Positions 11,679 through 19,835 of a stretch of DNA of 64,000 nucleotides are shown here, piece by piece. The stretch lies in contig NZ_OLMV01000008.1 in NCBI RefSeq assembly GCF_900292075.1, forward strand, positions 1 to 64,000, in the 5' to 3' direction. Numbering within the stretch: the stretch's first letter is position 1; each line of letters opens with the position of its first letter. The notes under the pieces are model-generated. The model saw nothing but the letters and a program-made list of their open reading frames with translations. It was not told the origin of the DNA and did no database searches. A program made the translations under genes and the position numbers. Source of the stretch: Microbacterium timonense. Its GTDB lineage: Bacteria > Actinomycetota > Actinomycetes > Actinomycetales > Microbacteriaceae.

Positions 11679-11721
11679 CCGGCGGCGCCGTCACGCGATC
11701 GGTCGCGGACGGCGTCGCCGG
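11679..11721. terminator. Long hairpin between convergent genes
   Basis: The arms 11679-11698 and 11703-11721 form a nearly continuous stem with one mismatch and a TCGG loop. It sits between the convergent beta-glucosidase and DUF3027 genes and can serve both strands. Confidence 0.75.
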
Positions 11722-11723
11722 TC

Positions 11724-12458
11724 TCAGTCGTCCTCGAAGCGGCCCTCGTCGGTTTCGTCGACGTCGTCCTCATCCTCGTCGGAGTCGGAGTCGTCGTCCT
11801 CGTCGGAGTCCTCGTCGGAGTCCTCGTCCTCGTCGTCCGAGTCGTCCTCGTCGGATTCGTCGTCCTCGTCGTCCTCGTCGGATTCGTCGTCCTCGTCGTC
11901 GGCGTCGGCGAGCTCGTCGATGTCGACGCCGTCGACATCCCCGGCATGGAGGATGGACGAGCCGTCGTCATCGAAGTCGGCCGCGTCGAGGTCGTCGACG
12001 TCGTCGAGCTCCTCACCGTCGCCCTCTTCGGCGTCGTCGGCGTGCGCGGCCTCGGCGAGCGCTGCCTGCGCCGCGTGATAGTCGGCCAGGCGCACCGCCC
12101 ACGGCACCCAGTCCGGCGCCAGCAGCGCTCCGTCGCCGGGCAGCAGTTCGACCTCCAGCACCGTCGGCGCGGCATCCGCGACACGCGCGAGGCTCACCGT
12201 CCAGAACCATCCGGGGTAGCCGGCGAGCCGGTTGGCGAAGCGCAGCGAGACGACGCCATCCGCTTCCACGCGGTATCCGGCGGGCTCGCCGATCGTCGTC
12301 TCGGGCGTGATCTCACGCAGCGCGGCCAGGGCGAGGTCGTGAGCCTCCAGCAGCTGCGGGTCGGGCTCGGCCCCGGCGGGAGCATCCGCAGCGGCGGCGC
12401 CGTCGAGCTCGAGCAGGAAGTCGGCCGAAGGGTCGACCGGATCAGGCGTCGAGCTCAT
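11724..12458 (-). CDS. DUF3027 protein with long acidic Asp/Glu/Ser tail
   Basis: A 244-aa protein of unknown role conserved in actinobacteria. The DUF3027 core is residues about 33-130 (RFANRLAGYPGWFWTVSLAR is characteristic). From about 140 on it is almost wholly acidic, and residues about 185-240 are tandem (D/E)SDED repeats. Such tails can mimic nucleic acid or bind basic proteins, but this is inference. ATG 12458 overlaps the end of the upstream cold-shock gene by 17 nt, so the two are coupled. The tail's coding repeat of GAC/GAG/TCC is nearly a microsatellite and could vary in length between strains. Confidence 0.85.
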   Translation of the reverse strand: MSSTPDPVDPSADFLLELDGAAAADAPAGAEPDPQLLEAHDLALAALREITPETTIGEPAGYRVEADGVVSLRFANRLAGYPGWFWTVSLARVADAAPTVLEVELLPGDGALLAPDWVPWAVRLADYHAAQAALAEAAHADDAEEGDGEELDDVDDLDAADFDDDGSSILHAGDVDGVDIDELADADDEDDESDEDDEDDESDEDDSDDEDEDSDEDSDEDDDSDSDEDEDDVDETDEGRFEDD

Positions 12459-12825
12459 CGGCCACCTTGCGCAGGACCGCGGCCACCTTCTTGCCGTGAG
12501 AGCCGCTCGGGTACCGACCGCGACGCAGATCACCGCCGATGCCGTCGAGCAGCTTCACCAGGTCCTCGATGATGATCGCCATGTCGTCGGCGGGCTTGCG
12601 GGCGCGCTTGGCGAGGCTCACCGGCGCCTCGAGCACGCGCACCGACAGCGCCTGAGGTCCGCGCTTGCCGTCGGCGATCCCGAACTCCAGCCGGGTACCC
12701 GTCTTGGGTGCGGGTGTGCCGGCGGGCAGGGCGGTGGCGTGCAGGAAGACGTCCTGACCGTCGTCGGAGGAGATGAAGCCGAAGCCCTTCTCCTCGTCGT
12801 AGAACCTGACCTTGCCGGTGGGCAT
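12442..12825 (-). CDS. Cold-shock domain protein with C-terminal extension (CspB-like)
   Basis: A 127-aa single-strand nucleic acid binding protein. Residues 1-65 are a cold-shock domain with RNP1-like GFGFISS and RNP2-like DVFLHAT. Residues 66-127 are an extension rich in basic residues (SLAKRARKPADD, GSHGKKVAAVLRKVADEL). ATG 12825 gives the usual MxxGxVxFYD start and has GAGG upstream. However, TAGGCT at 12904-12909 lies 6 nt before an in-frame GTG at 12897, so either the protein has 24 more residues or the mRNA has a 72-nt leader. It is paired with DUF3027 downstream, as in other actinobacteria. Confidence 0.88.
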   Translation of the reverse strand: MPTGKVRFYDEEKGFGFISSDDGQDVFLHATALPAGTPAPKTGTRLEFGIADGKRGPQALSVRVLEAPVSLAKRARKPADDMAIIIEDLVKLLDGIGGDLRRGRYPSGSHGKKVAAVLRKVADELDA

Positions 12826-12988
12826 CGAGACCTCGCTGGATCGGCGCCCGCGAGAGGTCGCGGGCGGCATGACGAATACGGGGCGTTGCAACCCCACCCC
12901 TCCAGCCTACGGCACACCCCTCCCCGTCAGGCTCCGGCAGCGGCCGCGGACGGCCAGCCGCGCGCGTCGCACCGGCGATGCCAGCCGA

Positions 12989-12994
12989 TAGGCT
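12989..12994 (+). promoter_or_regulatory. -10 box of the small membrane protein gene
   Basis: TAGGCT ends 7 nt before ATG 13002, placing the transcription start at or next to the start codon. It supports this start over GTG/ATG codons further upstream. Confidence 0.5.
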
Positions 12995-13001
12995 GGAGCA
13001 G

Positions 13002-13265
13002 ATGAGCACGAACCCCACCGGCGACGTCCCCGTGCGCCGCATCGACCGCATCCTGGCGTTCATGTCGCTGGGGCTGCTCCTGCTCTCGATCGTCAGCTTC
13101 TTCGCGATCATGATCTCCTCGGCGGCCGGCGCCGACATGAGCACCGGCATCTGGCCGATCGTCGGGGTGCTGGTCTACATCGCTCCCATCGTCGCATTCG
13201 CCCTGTTGCTCACGGTCCTGATCATGAGCTTCGTCCGAAGGGCTCGGGCGAACCGGGGAGGCTGA
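13002..13265 (+). CDS. Small membrane protein, two helices
   Basis: An 87-aa protein with two predicted membrane helices (about 18-40 and 47-75) and a basic C-terminus (VRRARANRGG). Start ATG 13002 is preceded by GGAG and by TAGGCT 7 nt upstream. The gene ends 5 nt before the helicase-associated gene, so the two may be co-transcribed. Its position near DUF3027 resembles the short transmembrane protein Rv0882 of mycobacteria (from memory). Function is unknown. Confidence 0.75.
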   Translation: MSTNPTGDVPVRRIDRILAFMSLGLLLLSIVSFFAIMISSAAGADMSTGIWPIVGVLVYIAPIVAFALLLTVLIMSFVRRARANRGG

Positions 13266-13270
13266 CCGGG

Positions 13271-14989
13271 TTGGTCTCCGATGCGCGCGCTCTGGCGACG
13301 CGGCTCGCCGATCTCGACGACGCCGCGCTCGCGGGAACGCTTGCGGCCCGCGCCGTGTCGTCGCAATCGGGGTGGCACGACTTCTTCGACGCCGCCGAGG
13401 GACTCCTGGAAGCCGCCTCGATCGACCGCGCCCTGATGCATCTGGACCGTCGCGATCTCATCGCGCTGCGGGCGGGAACCGCCGTGCCCGGCGGTGGGCC
13501 GGTGCGTCTGGCCCTCGTCGACGCCGACGGCCGGCCTTACGGCCCCGTCGCCGAGCGGGTCGCCGCCGCGGCGCACGCCGATCCCGCAGCGTTCAGCCCG
13601 TTGCCGCCCGCGCCCGCGCCGCCCGCGGCCGACGTGCGCTCGGCGGCCGCGGCCGCGGAGCGCGCACTCACCACGGCGGGCGCGCTCACCGACGTGCTGC
13701 TGGCGTGCCTGCACACGCCGCTGGCCCGCACCGGCGCGGGACCAGTGAGCGCGGTGGACCGGCGACGGCTGGTGGATGCGGGGGCCATCGCCCACCCGGA
13801 CGACCTCGAGGACCTGCTGGCCTCGGCAGCCGCGGCCGGGCTCGCCCGAGCCCAGGAACGCGAGTGGACGGTGACTGCCGAGGGCGAGACCTGGCTGGCC
13901 ACGACCACGGCCGGGCGGTGGGAGCAGATCGCGGAAGGCTTCCGCGGCGATCTGCCACCCGGCGTCCGCACGGCGGCGGGCGGTTTCCTGCCGCCGGCGC
14001 AGTGGGCCGGCGTCTATCCCCTCGATCCGGAGTGGCCGGACCGCGTCGTCCGGCTGCAGCGCATCGGCGCGAGATGGGGCCTGCTCGATGCCGCCGGCGA
14101 CGCCGAGTTCCCCTGGACGGCCGCACTGCGGGCAGGTGAGCGGGCGGATGCCGCGGGCATGGCAGCCTATCTTCCCGCCGAGATCGACCGGGTGTACCTG
14201 CAAGCCGACCTCACGGCGATCGCGCCCGGTCCGCTCGCCCCGGCCCTGGACCTGCGGCTGCGCTCGATCGCGGTGCGGGAGTCGCGCGCACAGGCGTCGA
14301 CGTACCGGTTCACCGCGGACTCGGTCACGGCGGGCATGACCGAGGGCGAGACGGCCGAGTCGATACGCGCGTTCCTGACGGACCTCTCGCTCACCGGCAT
14401 CCCGCAGCCGTTGGACTATCTCATCGAGAGCACCGCGGCCCGTCACGGAATGGTGCGGGTCCGCGCCGACACGAGCACCGGCCGCACTCGCGTGGAGAGC
14501 CCGGACGCCGCTCTGCTGGAGACGATCGCGATCGATCAGGCGCTGCGTCCGCTGGGACTCCTGCCCGAGGACGGCGCGCTCAGCTCGCGCGTGGCGCGGG
14601 ACGCCGTGTACTGGACTCTCGCCGACGCCAAGTACCCGGTGATCGCACTGGATCCCGCGGGTGCGGCCGAGCCCATGCATCGTCGCGCCGCCGGCTCGCC
14701 CTCGCAGGCCACCGCCACCGCGCAGGAGACCTACGCCCGCCTCATCGAGACCCTGCGCAGCGGCCACGGGACGGACGGCGAGGAGGGCTGGTTGGAGCGC
14801 GAGCTGGAGCAGGCCGTACGGGCCCGCGCCGAGATCGCCGTCGTCGTGCGCATGCCCGACGGCTCCCAACGCACCTTCACGCTCGAGGCGTCGGGGCTGG
14901 GCGGCGGGCGTCTGCGCGGGCGCGACCGCGCCGCCGACATCGAGCGCACGCTGCCGGTCTCGAGCATCCTCCGTGTCAGCGCGGTGTGA
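13271..14989 (+). CDS. Helicase-associated (XPB partner) protein
   Basis: A 572-aa protein whose C-terminal half (about 310-560) matches the helicase C-terminal-like domain found next to actinobacterial XPB helicases (SIRAFLTDLSLTGIPQPLDY, then VARDAVYWTLADAKYP). The N-terminal half is Ala/Pro-rich and resembles winged-helix modules. It lacks Walker motifs, so it is not itself an ATPase. A TTG at 13271 is the likely start, with GGGGAG about 9 nt upstream. The XPB helicase gene follows after 57 bp, an arrangement like Rv0862c-Rv0861c. It probably assists the helicase in DNA repair; the exact role is not established. Confidence 0.85.
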   Translation: MVSDARALATRLADLDDAALAGTLAARAVSSQSGWHDFFDAAEGLLEAASIDRALMHLDRRDLIALRAGTAVPGGGPVRLALVDADGRPYGPVAERVAAAAHADPAAFSPLPPAPAPPAADVRSAAAAAERALTTAGALTDVLLACLHTPLARTGAGPVSAVDRRRLVDAGAIAHPDDLEDLLASAAAAGLARAQEREWTVTAEGETWLATTTAGRWEQIAEGFRGDLPPGVRTAAGGFLPPAQWAGVYPLDPEWPDRVVRLQRIGARWGLLDAAGDAEFPWTAALRAGERADAAGMAAYLPAEIDRVYLQADLTAIAPGPLAPALDLRLRSIAVRESRAQASTYRFTADSVTAGMTEGETAESIRAFLTDLSLTGIPQPLDYLIESTAARHGMVRVRADTSTGRTRVESPDAALLETIAIDQALRPLGLLPEDGALSSRVARDAVYWTLADAKYPVIALDPAGAAEPMHRRAAGSPSQATATAQETYARLIETLRSGHGTDGEEGWLERELEQAVRARAEIAVVVRMPDGSQRTFTLEASGLGGGRLRGRDRAADIERTLPVSSILRVSAV

Positions 14990-15032
14990 GCGCGACTCCC
15001 AGGTCACGGCGCCGATCCTGCTCGCACGCCGG

Positions 15033-15038
15033 TAGACT
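15033..15038 (+). promoter_or_regulatory. -10 box of the XPB helicase gene
   Basis: TAGACT ends 8 nt before ATG 15047, and no Shine-Dalgarno is present. The helicase may have its own leaderless transcript in addition to read-through from the gene before it. Confidence 0.5.
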
Positions 15039-15046
15039 GGCACGTT

Positions 15047-16714
15047 ATGGCTGACGGCCCCCTCATCGTCCAGAGCGACCGCACGGTGCTCCTGGAAGTC
15101 GCGCACCCCGACGCCGAGAGCGCGCGCCACGAGCTCGCGATCTTCGCCGAGCTGGAACGCGCGCCCGAGCACATCCACACCTACCGGATCACCCGGCTCG
15201 GGCTGTGGAACGCGCGGGCGGCGGGTCACGACGCCGGCGACATGCTGGCGACGCTCGATCGGTGGTCGCGCTTTCCGGTGCCGCCGTCGGTCTCGCTCGA
15301 CATCGCCGAGACCGTGAACCGTTACGGACGCCTGGTGATCGAGCGCACGCCTGTCGCCGAGGACGGCTCGGGTGGCGAACTGATCCTGCGGTCGACGGAT
15401 GCCGCGGTCCTCACCGAGGTGTCGAAGAACAAGCGCATCCAGCCGCTGCTGATCGGTCACCCCTCCCCCGACACGTACGTCGTCGACGCGTGGGCACGGG
15501 GTCAGATCAAGCAGGAGCTGCTGAAGATCGGCTGGCCGGCGGAGGATCTCGCCGGCTACACCCCGGGCACGCCGCACCCGATCGACCTGGCCGAGAACGG
15601 CTGGCACCTGCGCCCGTACCAGCGGCAGGCGGTCGATACCTTCACCGAGGGCGGCTCGGGCGTCGTCGTGCTCCCCTGCGGCGCCGGCAAGACGCTGGTG
15701 GGCGCCGGCGCGATGGCCGAGACGAAGACCACCACGCTCATCCTGGTGACCAACACCGTCAGCGCCCGCCAGTGGCGGGACGAGCTGCTCAAGCGCACGT
15801 CGCTGAGCCCCGAGGAGATCGGCGAGTACTCCGGCCAGGCCAAGGAGATCAAGCCTGTCACCATCGCGACGTACCAGATCCTCACGGCCAAGCGGAAGGG
15901 GCAGTACGCCCACCTGGCCCTGCTGGATGCCCTGGACTGGGGCCTCATCGTCTACGACGAGGTGCATCTGCTGCCCGCGCCGGTGTTCAAGCTCACCGCC
16001 GACCTGCAGGCGCGGCGGCGCCTGGGCCTGACGGCCACGCTCGTCCGGGAGGACGGACGCGAGGGCGACGTGTTCAGCCTCATCGGGCCCAAGCGCTTCG
16101 ACGCCCCGTGGAAAGAGATCGAGGCGCAGGGCTTCATCTCGCCCGCCGTCTGCTACGAGGTGCGCGTCGACCTCCCCGCCGGCGACCGCCTCGAGTACGC
16201 GGCGGCCGCCGACGACGAGCGCTACCGGCTGGCCGCCACGGCGCCGGCCAAGATCGGCGTCGTGCGCCGGCTGGTCGAGCGGCACAAGGGCGAGCGCATC
16301 CTCATCATCGGCCAGTACCTGGATCAGATCGACGTGCTCGCGGAGGCGCTGAACGCCCCCAAGATCACCGGCCAGACCCCGGTGGATGAGCGCGAGGAGC
16401 TCTATCAGGCGTTCCGCGAAGGCACGATCGAGGTGCTCGTGGTCTCGAAGGTCGCGAACTTCTCGATCGACCTGCCCGAGGCATCCGTCGCCATCCAGGT
16501 GTCGGGGTCGTTCGGCTCCCGGCAGGAGGAGGCCCAGCGCCTCGGACGCCTGTTGCGCCCGAAGCAGTCCAACCACACGGCGAGCTTCTACACGCTGATC
16601 GCCCGGGACACCGTCGATCAGGACTTCGCGCAGAACCGCCAGCGGTTCCTCGCCGAGCAGGGCTACGCCTACACGATCCTGGACGCCGACCGGATCGAGG
16701 CGACCGCGGCCTGA
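15047..16714 (+). CDS. XPB/Rad25-type DNA repair helicase
   Basis: A 555-aa SF2 3'-5' DNA helicase. It has an N-terminal XPB damage-recognition-like region (about 1-130), Walker A LPCGAGKT with K215, motif II DEVH at 304-307, motif III LTATLVREDG, and a C-terminal helicase lobe with QEEAQRLGRLLRPK (motif VI). Length matches bacterial XPB (mycobacterial Ercc3). Bacterial homologues unwind DNA and are thought to act in repair; a nuclease partner is not encoded next to it here. Its helicase-associated partner lies immediately upstream. Confidence 0.93.
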   Translation: MADGPLIVQSDRTVLLEVAHPDAESARHELAIFAELERAPEHIHTYRITRLGLWNARAAGHDAGDMLATLDRWSRFPVPPSVSLDIAETVNRYGRLVIERTPVAEDGSGGELILRSTDAAVLTEVSKNKRIQPLLIGHPSPDTYVVDAWARGQIKQELLKIGWPAEDLAGYTPGTPHPIDLAENGWHLRPYQRQAVDTFTEGGSGVVVLPCGAGKTLVGAGAMAETKTTTLILVTNTVSARQWRDELLKRTSLSPEEIGEYSGQAKEIKPVTIATYQILTAKRKGQYAHLALLDALDWGLIVYDEVHLLPAPVFKLTADLQARRRLGLTATLVREDGREGDVFSLIGPKRFDAPWKEIEAQGFISPAVCYEVRVDLPAGDRLEYAAAADDERYRLAATAPAKIGVVRRLVERHKGERILIIGQYLDQIDVLAEALNAPKITGQTPVDEREELYQAFREGTIEVLVVSKVANFSIDLPEASVAIQVSGSFGSRQEEAQRLGRLLRPKQSNHTASFYTLIARDTVDQDFAQNRQRFLAEQGYAYTILDADRIEATAA

Positions 16715-16728
16715 TCCGCGCAGCGGAT

Positions 16729-16759
16729 CGGCCCGGCGCTGCAGGGCAGCACCGGGCCG
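16729..16759. terminator. Bidirectional terminator between helicase and nucleotidase genes
   Basis: The 14-bp stem CGGCCCGGCGCTGC/GCAGCACCGGGCCG with one mismatch and an AGG loop lies between convergent genes and begins 15 nt after the helicase stop. Confidence 0.7.
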
Positions 16760-16766
16760 ACGGTTC

Positions 16767-18626
16767 CTACTGCAGCGTGATGCGATCCAGCGCGACCGGC
16801 GCGTACGGGCTGTGCGCGGTCAGGTACGCGGCGAACGCGTCGATGTCGAGCCCGCCGTAGTACACGTTCCCGGCGGACAGGAACGTCGGGAACCCGTCCC
16901 CGCCACCGGCGAGGAAGTTGTTCGTCACGACGCGGTAGACGGCCGCGTCGTCCAGCGGAACACCGTTCAGCGTGACGCTGCCCAGCGTGGTTCCGGAGTA
17001 GGTGTACGCGAAGCCGTCACTGACCTGGAGGATCTTCTTGGCGCTGGCGTTCGCACCGCTCCACTGCTCGACCAGCAGCTGCTTGATCTGCGCGCCGGTG
17101 AGGTCGAGCGAGACCAGGTAGTTGTTGAACGGCTGGACGTTGAAGGCCTCCTCGAAGGTGACATCTCCCGGCGCCTCGCCCCACGACGACGCCGCGTAGG
17201 TGAGGTCGGTGCGGATGCCCCCGGGGTTCATCAGCGCGATCTGCGGCGGCGCGTACGGTCCGACGACGCTGGGGTCGGCCAGCTGCGCGTCGGCGATCAG
17301 ATCGCCCAGCGGCGTCTCGCCGCCCGGGTTGGGTGTCCGGGTGATGTCGGCCGTGATCTGTCCGATGACCTTGCTCGCGATCGGCTTCACCAGCTCCTTG
17401 TATCGCGCGATCAGGTCCGTCTCGACCGGGTCCCTCGGCACGTCGCGGGTGACCAGCACGTTCGCGCTGGCGACCGATGTCCGCACGATGTCCTGGGTGC
17501 GCCGGTCGTAGGTCAGGGTCGTGTCGGTGTAGAGGCGCCCGAAAGAGGATGCCGATGTCACCAGGCGCGACTGACCGCTCGGGTCGGGGATGTCGCAGAT
17601 GTACGGCTGGTGCGTGTGCCCGGAGATCACCATGTCGATCGCCGGGTCCAGACCCTGCGCGATCGGGATGATCGGACTCGTGGGATCAAGCTGCGCGCCG
17701 TCCGCGCACGCGGCGTCGTACGACGGGTTCACCTGGTACGGGACACCGTTGTGGTACCACGTCTCCTGACCGGGCGTCCCGCCCTGGTGGACGAGGACGA
17801 CGATCGCGTTCACCCCGCGTGCCTTGAGCACGGGAACCAGCGCGTTGGCGGTGGCCACCTCGTCTCTGAACTCGAGACCGGCGATGCCGGACGCCGTCAC
17901 GATGTCGGGGGTGTCCTCGAGGGTCATCCCGATGAAGCCGATCTTCGCGCCTTTGATGTTCTCGATCGCGTACGCGGGCAGGATCGTCTCGTCCGTCCCC
18001 TGCTTCACGACGTTCGCGGCGAGATAGTCGAAGTCCGCACCCGCGAACGCACCGTCCGGGCAGGAGTTCTGGTTGTTCGCCCCCTCGCCGTCGTCGATGC
18101 ACCCCCCGTCGGCCATGCGCTGCAGTTCGACGTAGCCCTCGTCGAACTCGTGGTTGCCCACCGCCGACACGTCGAGCTCGAGTGCGTTCAGCGCCTCGAT
18201 GGTGGGCTCGTCGTGGAACGCGCCCGACAGCAGCGGGGAGGCGCCGATCAAGTCTCCGGCGGCTACCGTGAGGGAGTACGGGTGCCCCTGGCGGGCCTGT
18301 TCGAGGTGCGTCGCCAGGTACTCCACACCGCCCACGCCGGGCGGGGTCAGCGTGTCGGTCGTCACATCAGTGGGCTTGGTCGCAGCGGGCGCGAGCGCAT
18401 GGTCGATCACCAGGCGGCCGCTGGACCCCGACGGCGGCTCGAGGTTGCCGTGGAAGTCGTTGAACGACAGCAGCTGGATGTCGATGGTCGGCCCGTTCGG
18501 CGTGTGCCCGCCGCCGGGCGCGGCGGAGGCAGCCGAGCCCGGGCCGGTCAGCGCCAGCGCGACCGCGGTGGCGGCGATGACCGCTCCTCCCGTCAGCCGT
18601 GCGATCGATGTCTTGCGCGTGTGCAC
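16767..18626 (-). CDS. Secreted 5'-nucleotidase / metallophosphoesterase (UshA family)
   Basis: A 619-aa exported enzyme that dephosphorylates nucleotides and related esters. A Sec signal peptide (about 1-36, AASAAPGGG at cleavage) precedes a calcineurin-like metallophosphatase domain (about 48-340) with FNDFHGNL, AAGDLIGASPLL, GNHEFDEG and SGHTHQP metal-ligand motifs. The C-terminal 5'-nucleotidase substrate domain covers about 400-610. No LPxTG or lipobox is visible, so it is likely released or loosely wall-bound. GTG 18626 has GGAGAGGG upstream. It fits phosphate scavenging with the Pst/Pho genes of this window, but I see no PHO-type repeat before it. Confidence 0.93.
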   Translation of the reverse strand: MHTRKTSIARLTGGAVIAATAVALALTGPGSAASAAPGGGHTPNGPTIDIQLLSFNDFHGNLEPPSGSSGRLVIDHALAPAATKPTDVTTDTLTPPGVGGVEYLATHLEQARQGHPYSLTVAAGDLIGASPLLSGAFHDEPTIEALNALELDVSAVGNHEFDEGYVELQRMADGGCIDDGEGANNQNSCPDGAFAGADFDYLAANVVKQGTDETILPAYAIENIKGAKIGFIGMTLEDTPDIVTASGIAGLEFRDEVATANALVPVLKARGVNAIVVLVHQGGTPGQETWYHNGVPYQVNPSYDAACADGAQLDPTSPIIPIAQGLDPAIDMVISGHTHQPYICDIPDPSGQSRLVTSASSFGRLYTDTTLTYDRRTQDIVRTSVASANVLVTRDVPRDPVETDLIARYKELVKPIASKVIGQITADITRTPNPGGETPLGDLIADAQLADPSVVGPYAPPQIALMNPGGIRTDLTYAASSWGEAPGDVTFEEAFNVQPFNNYLVSLDLTGAQIKQLLVEQWSGANASAKKILQVSDGFAYTYSGTTLGSVTLNGVPLDDAAVYRVVTNNFLAGGGDGFPTFLSAGNVYYGGLDIDAFAAYLTAHSPYAPVALDRITLQ

Positions 18627-18764
18627 AGAGCACCCTCTCCTTCTGGCGGGCGCCTGTGCCCGCCGTCCGCACGCGTCCTCGTGGGCGCGATCACCAGCAA
18701 CCTAATGCACGGTTCGCCGCCGCGACAGGGGACGACGCGGATGCCAGGGTCCTTGCCGTCGCGG

Positions 18765-19184
18765 TCAGCCCGCGGCGACCGTCTCCCCGATGCAGACTCC
18801 GAGGCAGGTGAAGTAGACGACACCGGCGAACAGGGCGTGGAACCAGACGCGCGGCGACAGCTGGCCTCGGAAGACGCCGCCGATCGCGGCGCCGTAACGC
18901 TGGACGAGCGTTCGGGCCTGCGGGGCGAAACGGCGCACACGCCCCAGCAGCACGATGTCGCCGAACGTGTTGCCGATCGTGATGGCGATCAGAGCAAGCC
19001 ATGCCGGAAGGATCGCTCCGCTGGCGATGAACCAGATCCACAGCACCAGACCGCTGACCGAGGTGGCCACGTGCGGGATCACCTGCCGCGCCCCGCGCCC
19101 GCTCGCATGCCGGAGCCAGCTGACCAGGAGCGTCAGTCCGACAGCACTCTGGACGATCCAGAACGCGAGCACCACGTACGACAT
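18765..19184 (-). CDS. Four-helix membrane protein, unrecognised family
   Basis: A 139-aa protein with four predicted membrane segments (about 3-22, 38-60, 62-82 and 110-135) and basic loops. ATG 19184 was chosen because TAATGT ends 7 nt upstream and no Shine-Dalgarno exists, a leaderless pattern. It is divergent from a TetR gene, and an operator-like dyad overlaps its -10 box, so it is probably the regulator's main target. It could be a drug- or lipid-related membrane protein, but nothing in the sequence decides this. Confidence 0.7.
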   Translation of the reverse strand: MSYVVLAFWIVQSAVGLTLLVSWLRHASGRGARQVIPHVATSVSGLVLWIWFIASGAILPAWLALIAITIGNTFGDIVLLGRVRRFAPQARTLVQRYGAAIGGVFRGQLSPRVWFHALFAGVVYFTCLGVCIGETVAAG

Positions 19185-19191
19185 GCGGCAC

Positions 19192-19247
19192 ACATTACTA
19201 CGTTCATAGTAGGATGTCACTACGATCGTAGTATTCTCTGCTACTCT
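19192..19247. promoter_or_regulatory. Divergent promoters with two TetR-type operators
   Basis: Two dyads share CTAC half-sites: TACTA-CGTTCA-TAGTA (19196-19211) and ACTACGATCGTAGT (19219-19232). Their centres are 22 bp apart, about two helical turns. The leftward -10 TAATGT is at 19192-19197, overlapping the first dyad. The rightward -10 TACTCT is at 19242-19247, with the second dyad between the -35 and -10 regions. Each -10 lies 6-7 nt before a start codon. Binding by the TetR protein would block both genes. Confidence 0.7.
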
Positions 19248-19253
19248 CCCGGC

Positions 19254-19835
19254 ATGGCCGCCACTCGCGATCGGGCGCTCGAAGCCGCCGTGCGGCTGGT
19301 GGGCGAACAGGGCATCCGCGCACTCACTCACGCTCGCGTCGACGAGGAGGCAGGACTCCCGAAGGGGTCGACGTCGAACTGGTTCCGCACGAGGGATGCT
19401 CTGGTGGCGGGCGTGCTCGTGTGGATCGCCGAGCAGGAGAGGGCGGAATTGACCGTCGCGATGGCAACGGTCCGGACCGCAGCGCAGGCGATCGACGCGC
19501 TCACTCAGCTCCTGGACGAGGCGACCGGCCCGCAGGCCGTCAGGACGCGCGCGCGGTACGCACTGTTCCTCGAGACCAGTGCCGCCAGGCATGCCCAGCC
19601 GTCGATGCGCGCGCAGCGCTCGCTGTTCGAAGAGTGGACGCGGGAGCTGATGACGACCCTCGGCGCGCCGGATGTGGAGGCGGCGGCCCGCACCGTGCTG
19701 GCTGTGAGCGCGGGGCTCATCGTGAACCGGCTCACCGTCGCGCCCGACATCCCGCTGCGCCCCACGCTCGAGCCAGTGGTCCGCTCCGTCCTCCCCGCCC
19801 CAGAGGAAGCCGGTCCGGCTCAGCGCACGACGTAG
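19254..19835 (+). CDS. TetR-family transcriptional regulator
   Basis: A 193-aa regulator with an N-terminal TetR helix-turn-helix (about 8-55, ALTHARVDEEAGLPKGSTSN) and a C-terminal ligand domain. ATG 19254 follows TACTCT by 6 nt, so the mRNA is probably leaderless; the frame is open far upstream only as antisense of the nucleotidase. It likely represses itself and the divergent membrane protein through the two dyads at 19196-19232. Its 3' end overlaps the convergent reductase gene by 16 bp. Confidence 0.85.
   Translation: MAATRDRALEAAVRLVGEQGIRALTHARVDEEAGLPKGSTSNWFRTRDALVAGVLVWIAEQERAELTVAMATVRTAAQAIDALTQLLDEATGPQAVRTRARYALFLETSAARHAQPSMRAQRSLFEEWTRELMTTLGAPDVEAAARTVLAVSAGLIVNRLTVAPDIPLRPTLEPVVRSVLPAPEEAGPAQRTT

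Noticed and set aside
11750..11930. Non-coding microsatellite of GTC/CTC triplets
   Set aside because: The triplets are in frame and encode the acidic tail of the DUF3027 protein.
13175..16576. 1133-codon leftward open frame opposite the helicase genes
   Set aside because: It runs antisense to two genes with clear motifs and codon bias; its translation has no recognisable domain.
16767..18626. Cell-wall-anchored nucleotidase
   Set aside because: The C-terminus ends in ALDRITLQ with no LPxTG motif, hydrophobic segment or basic tail.
16812..19253. Rightward frame joined in phase to the TetR gene at 19254
   Set aside because: The upstream 800 codons are antisense to the nucleotidase; the TetR promoter and operators lie immediately before ATG 19254, so the real gene starts there.
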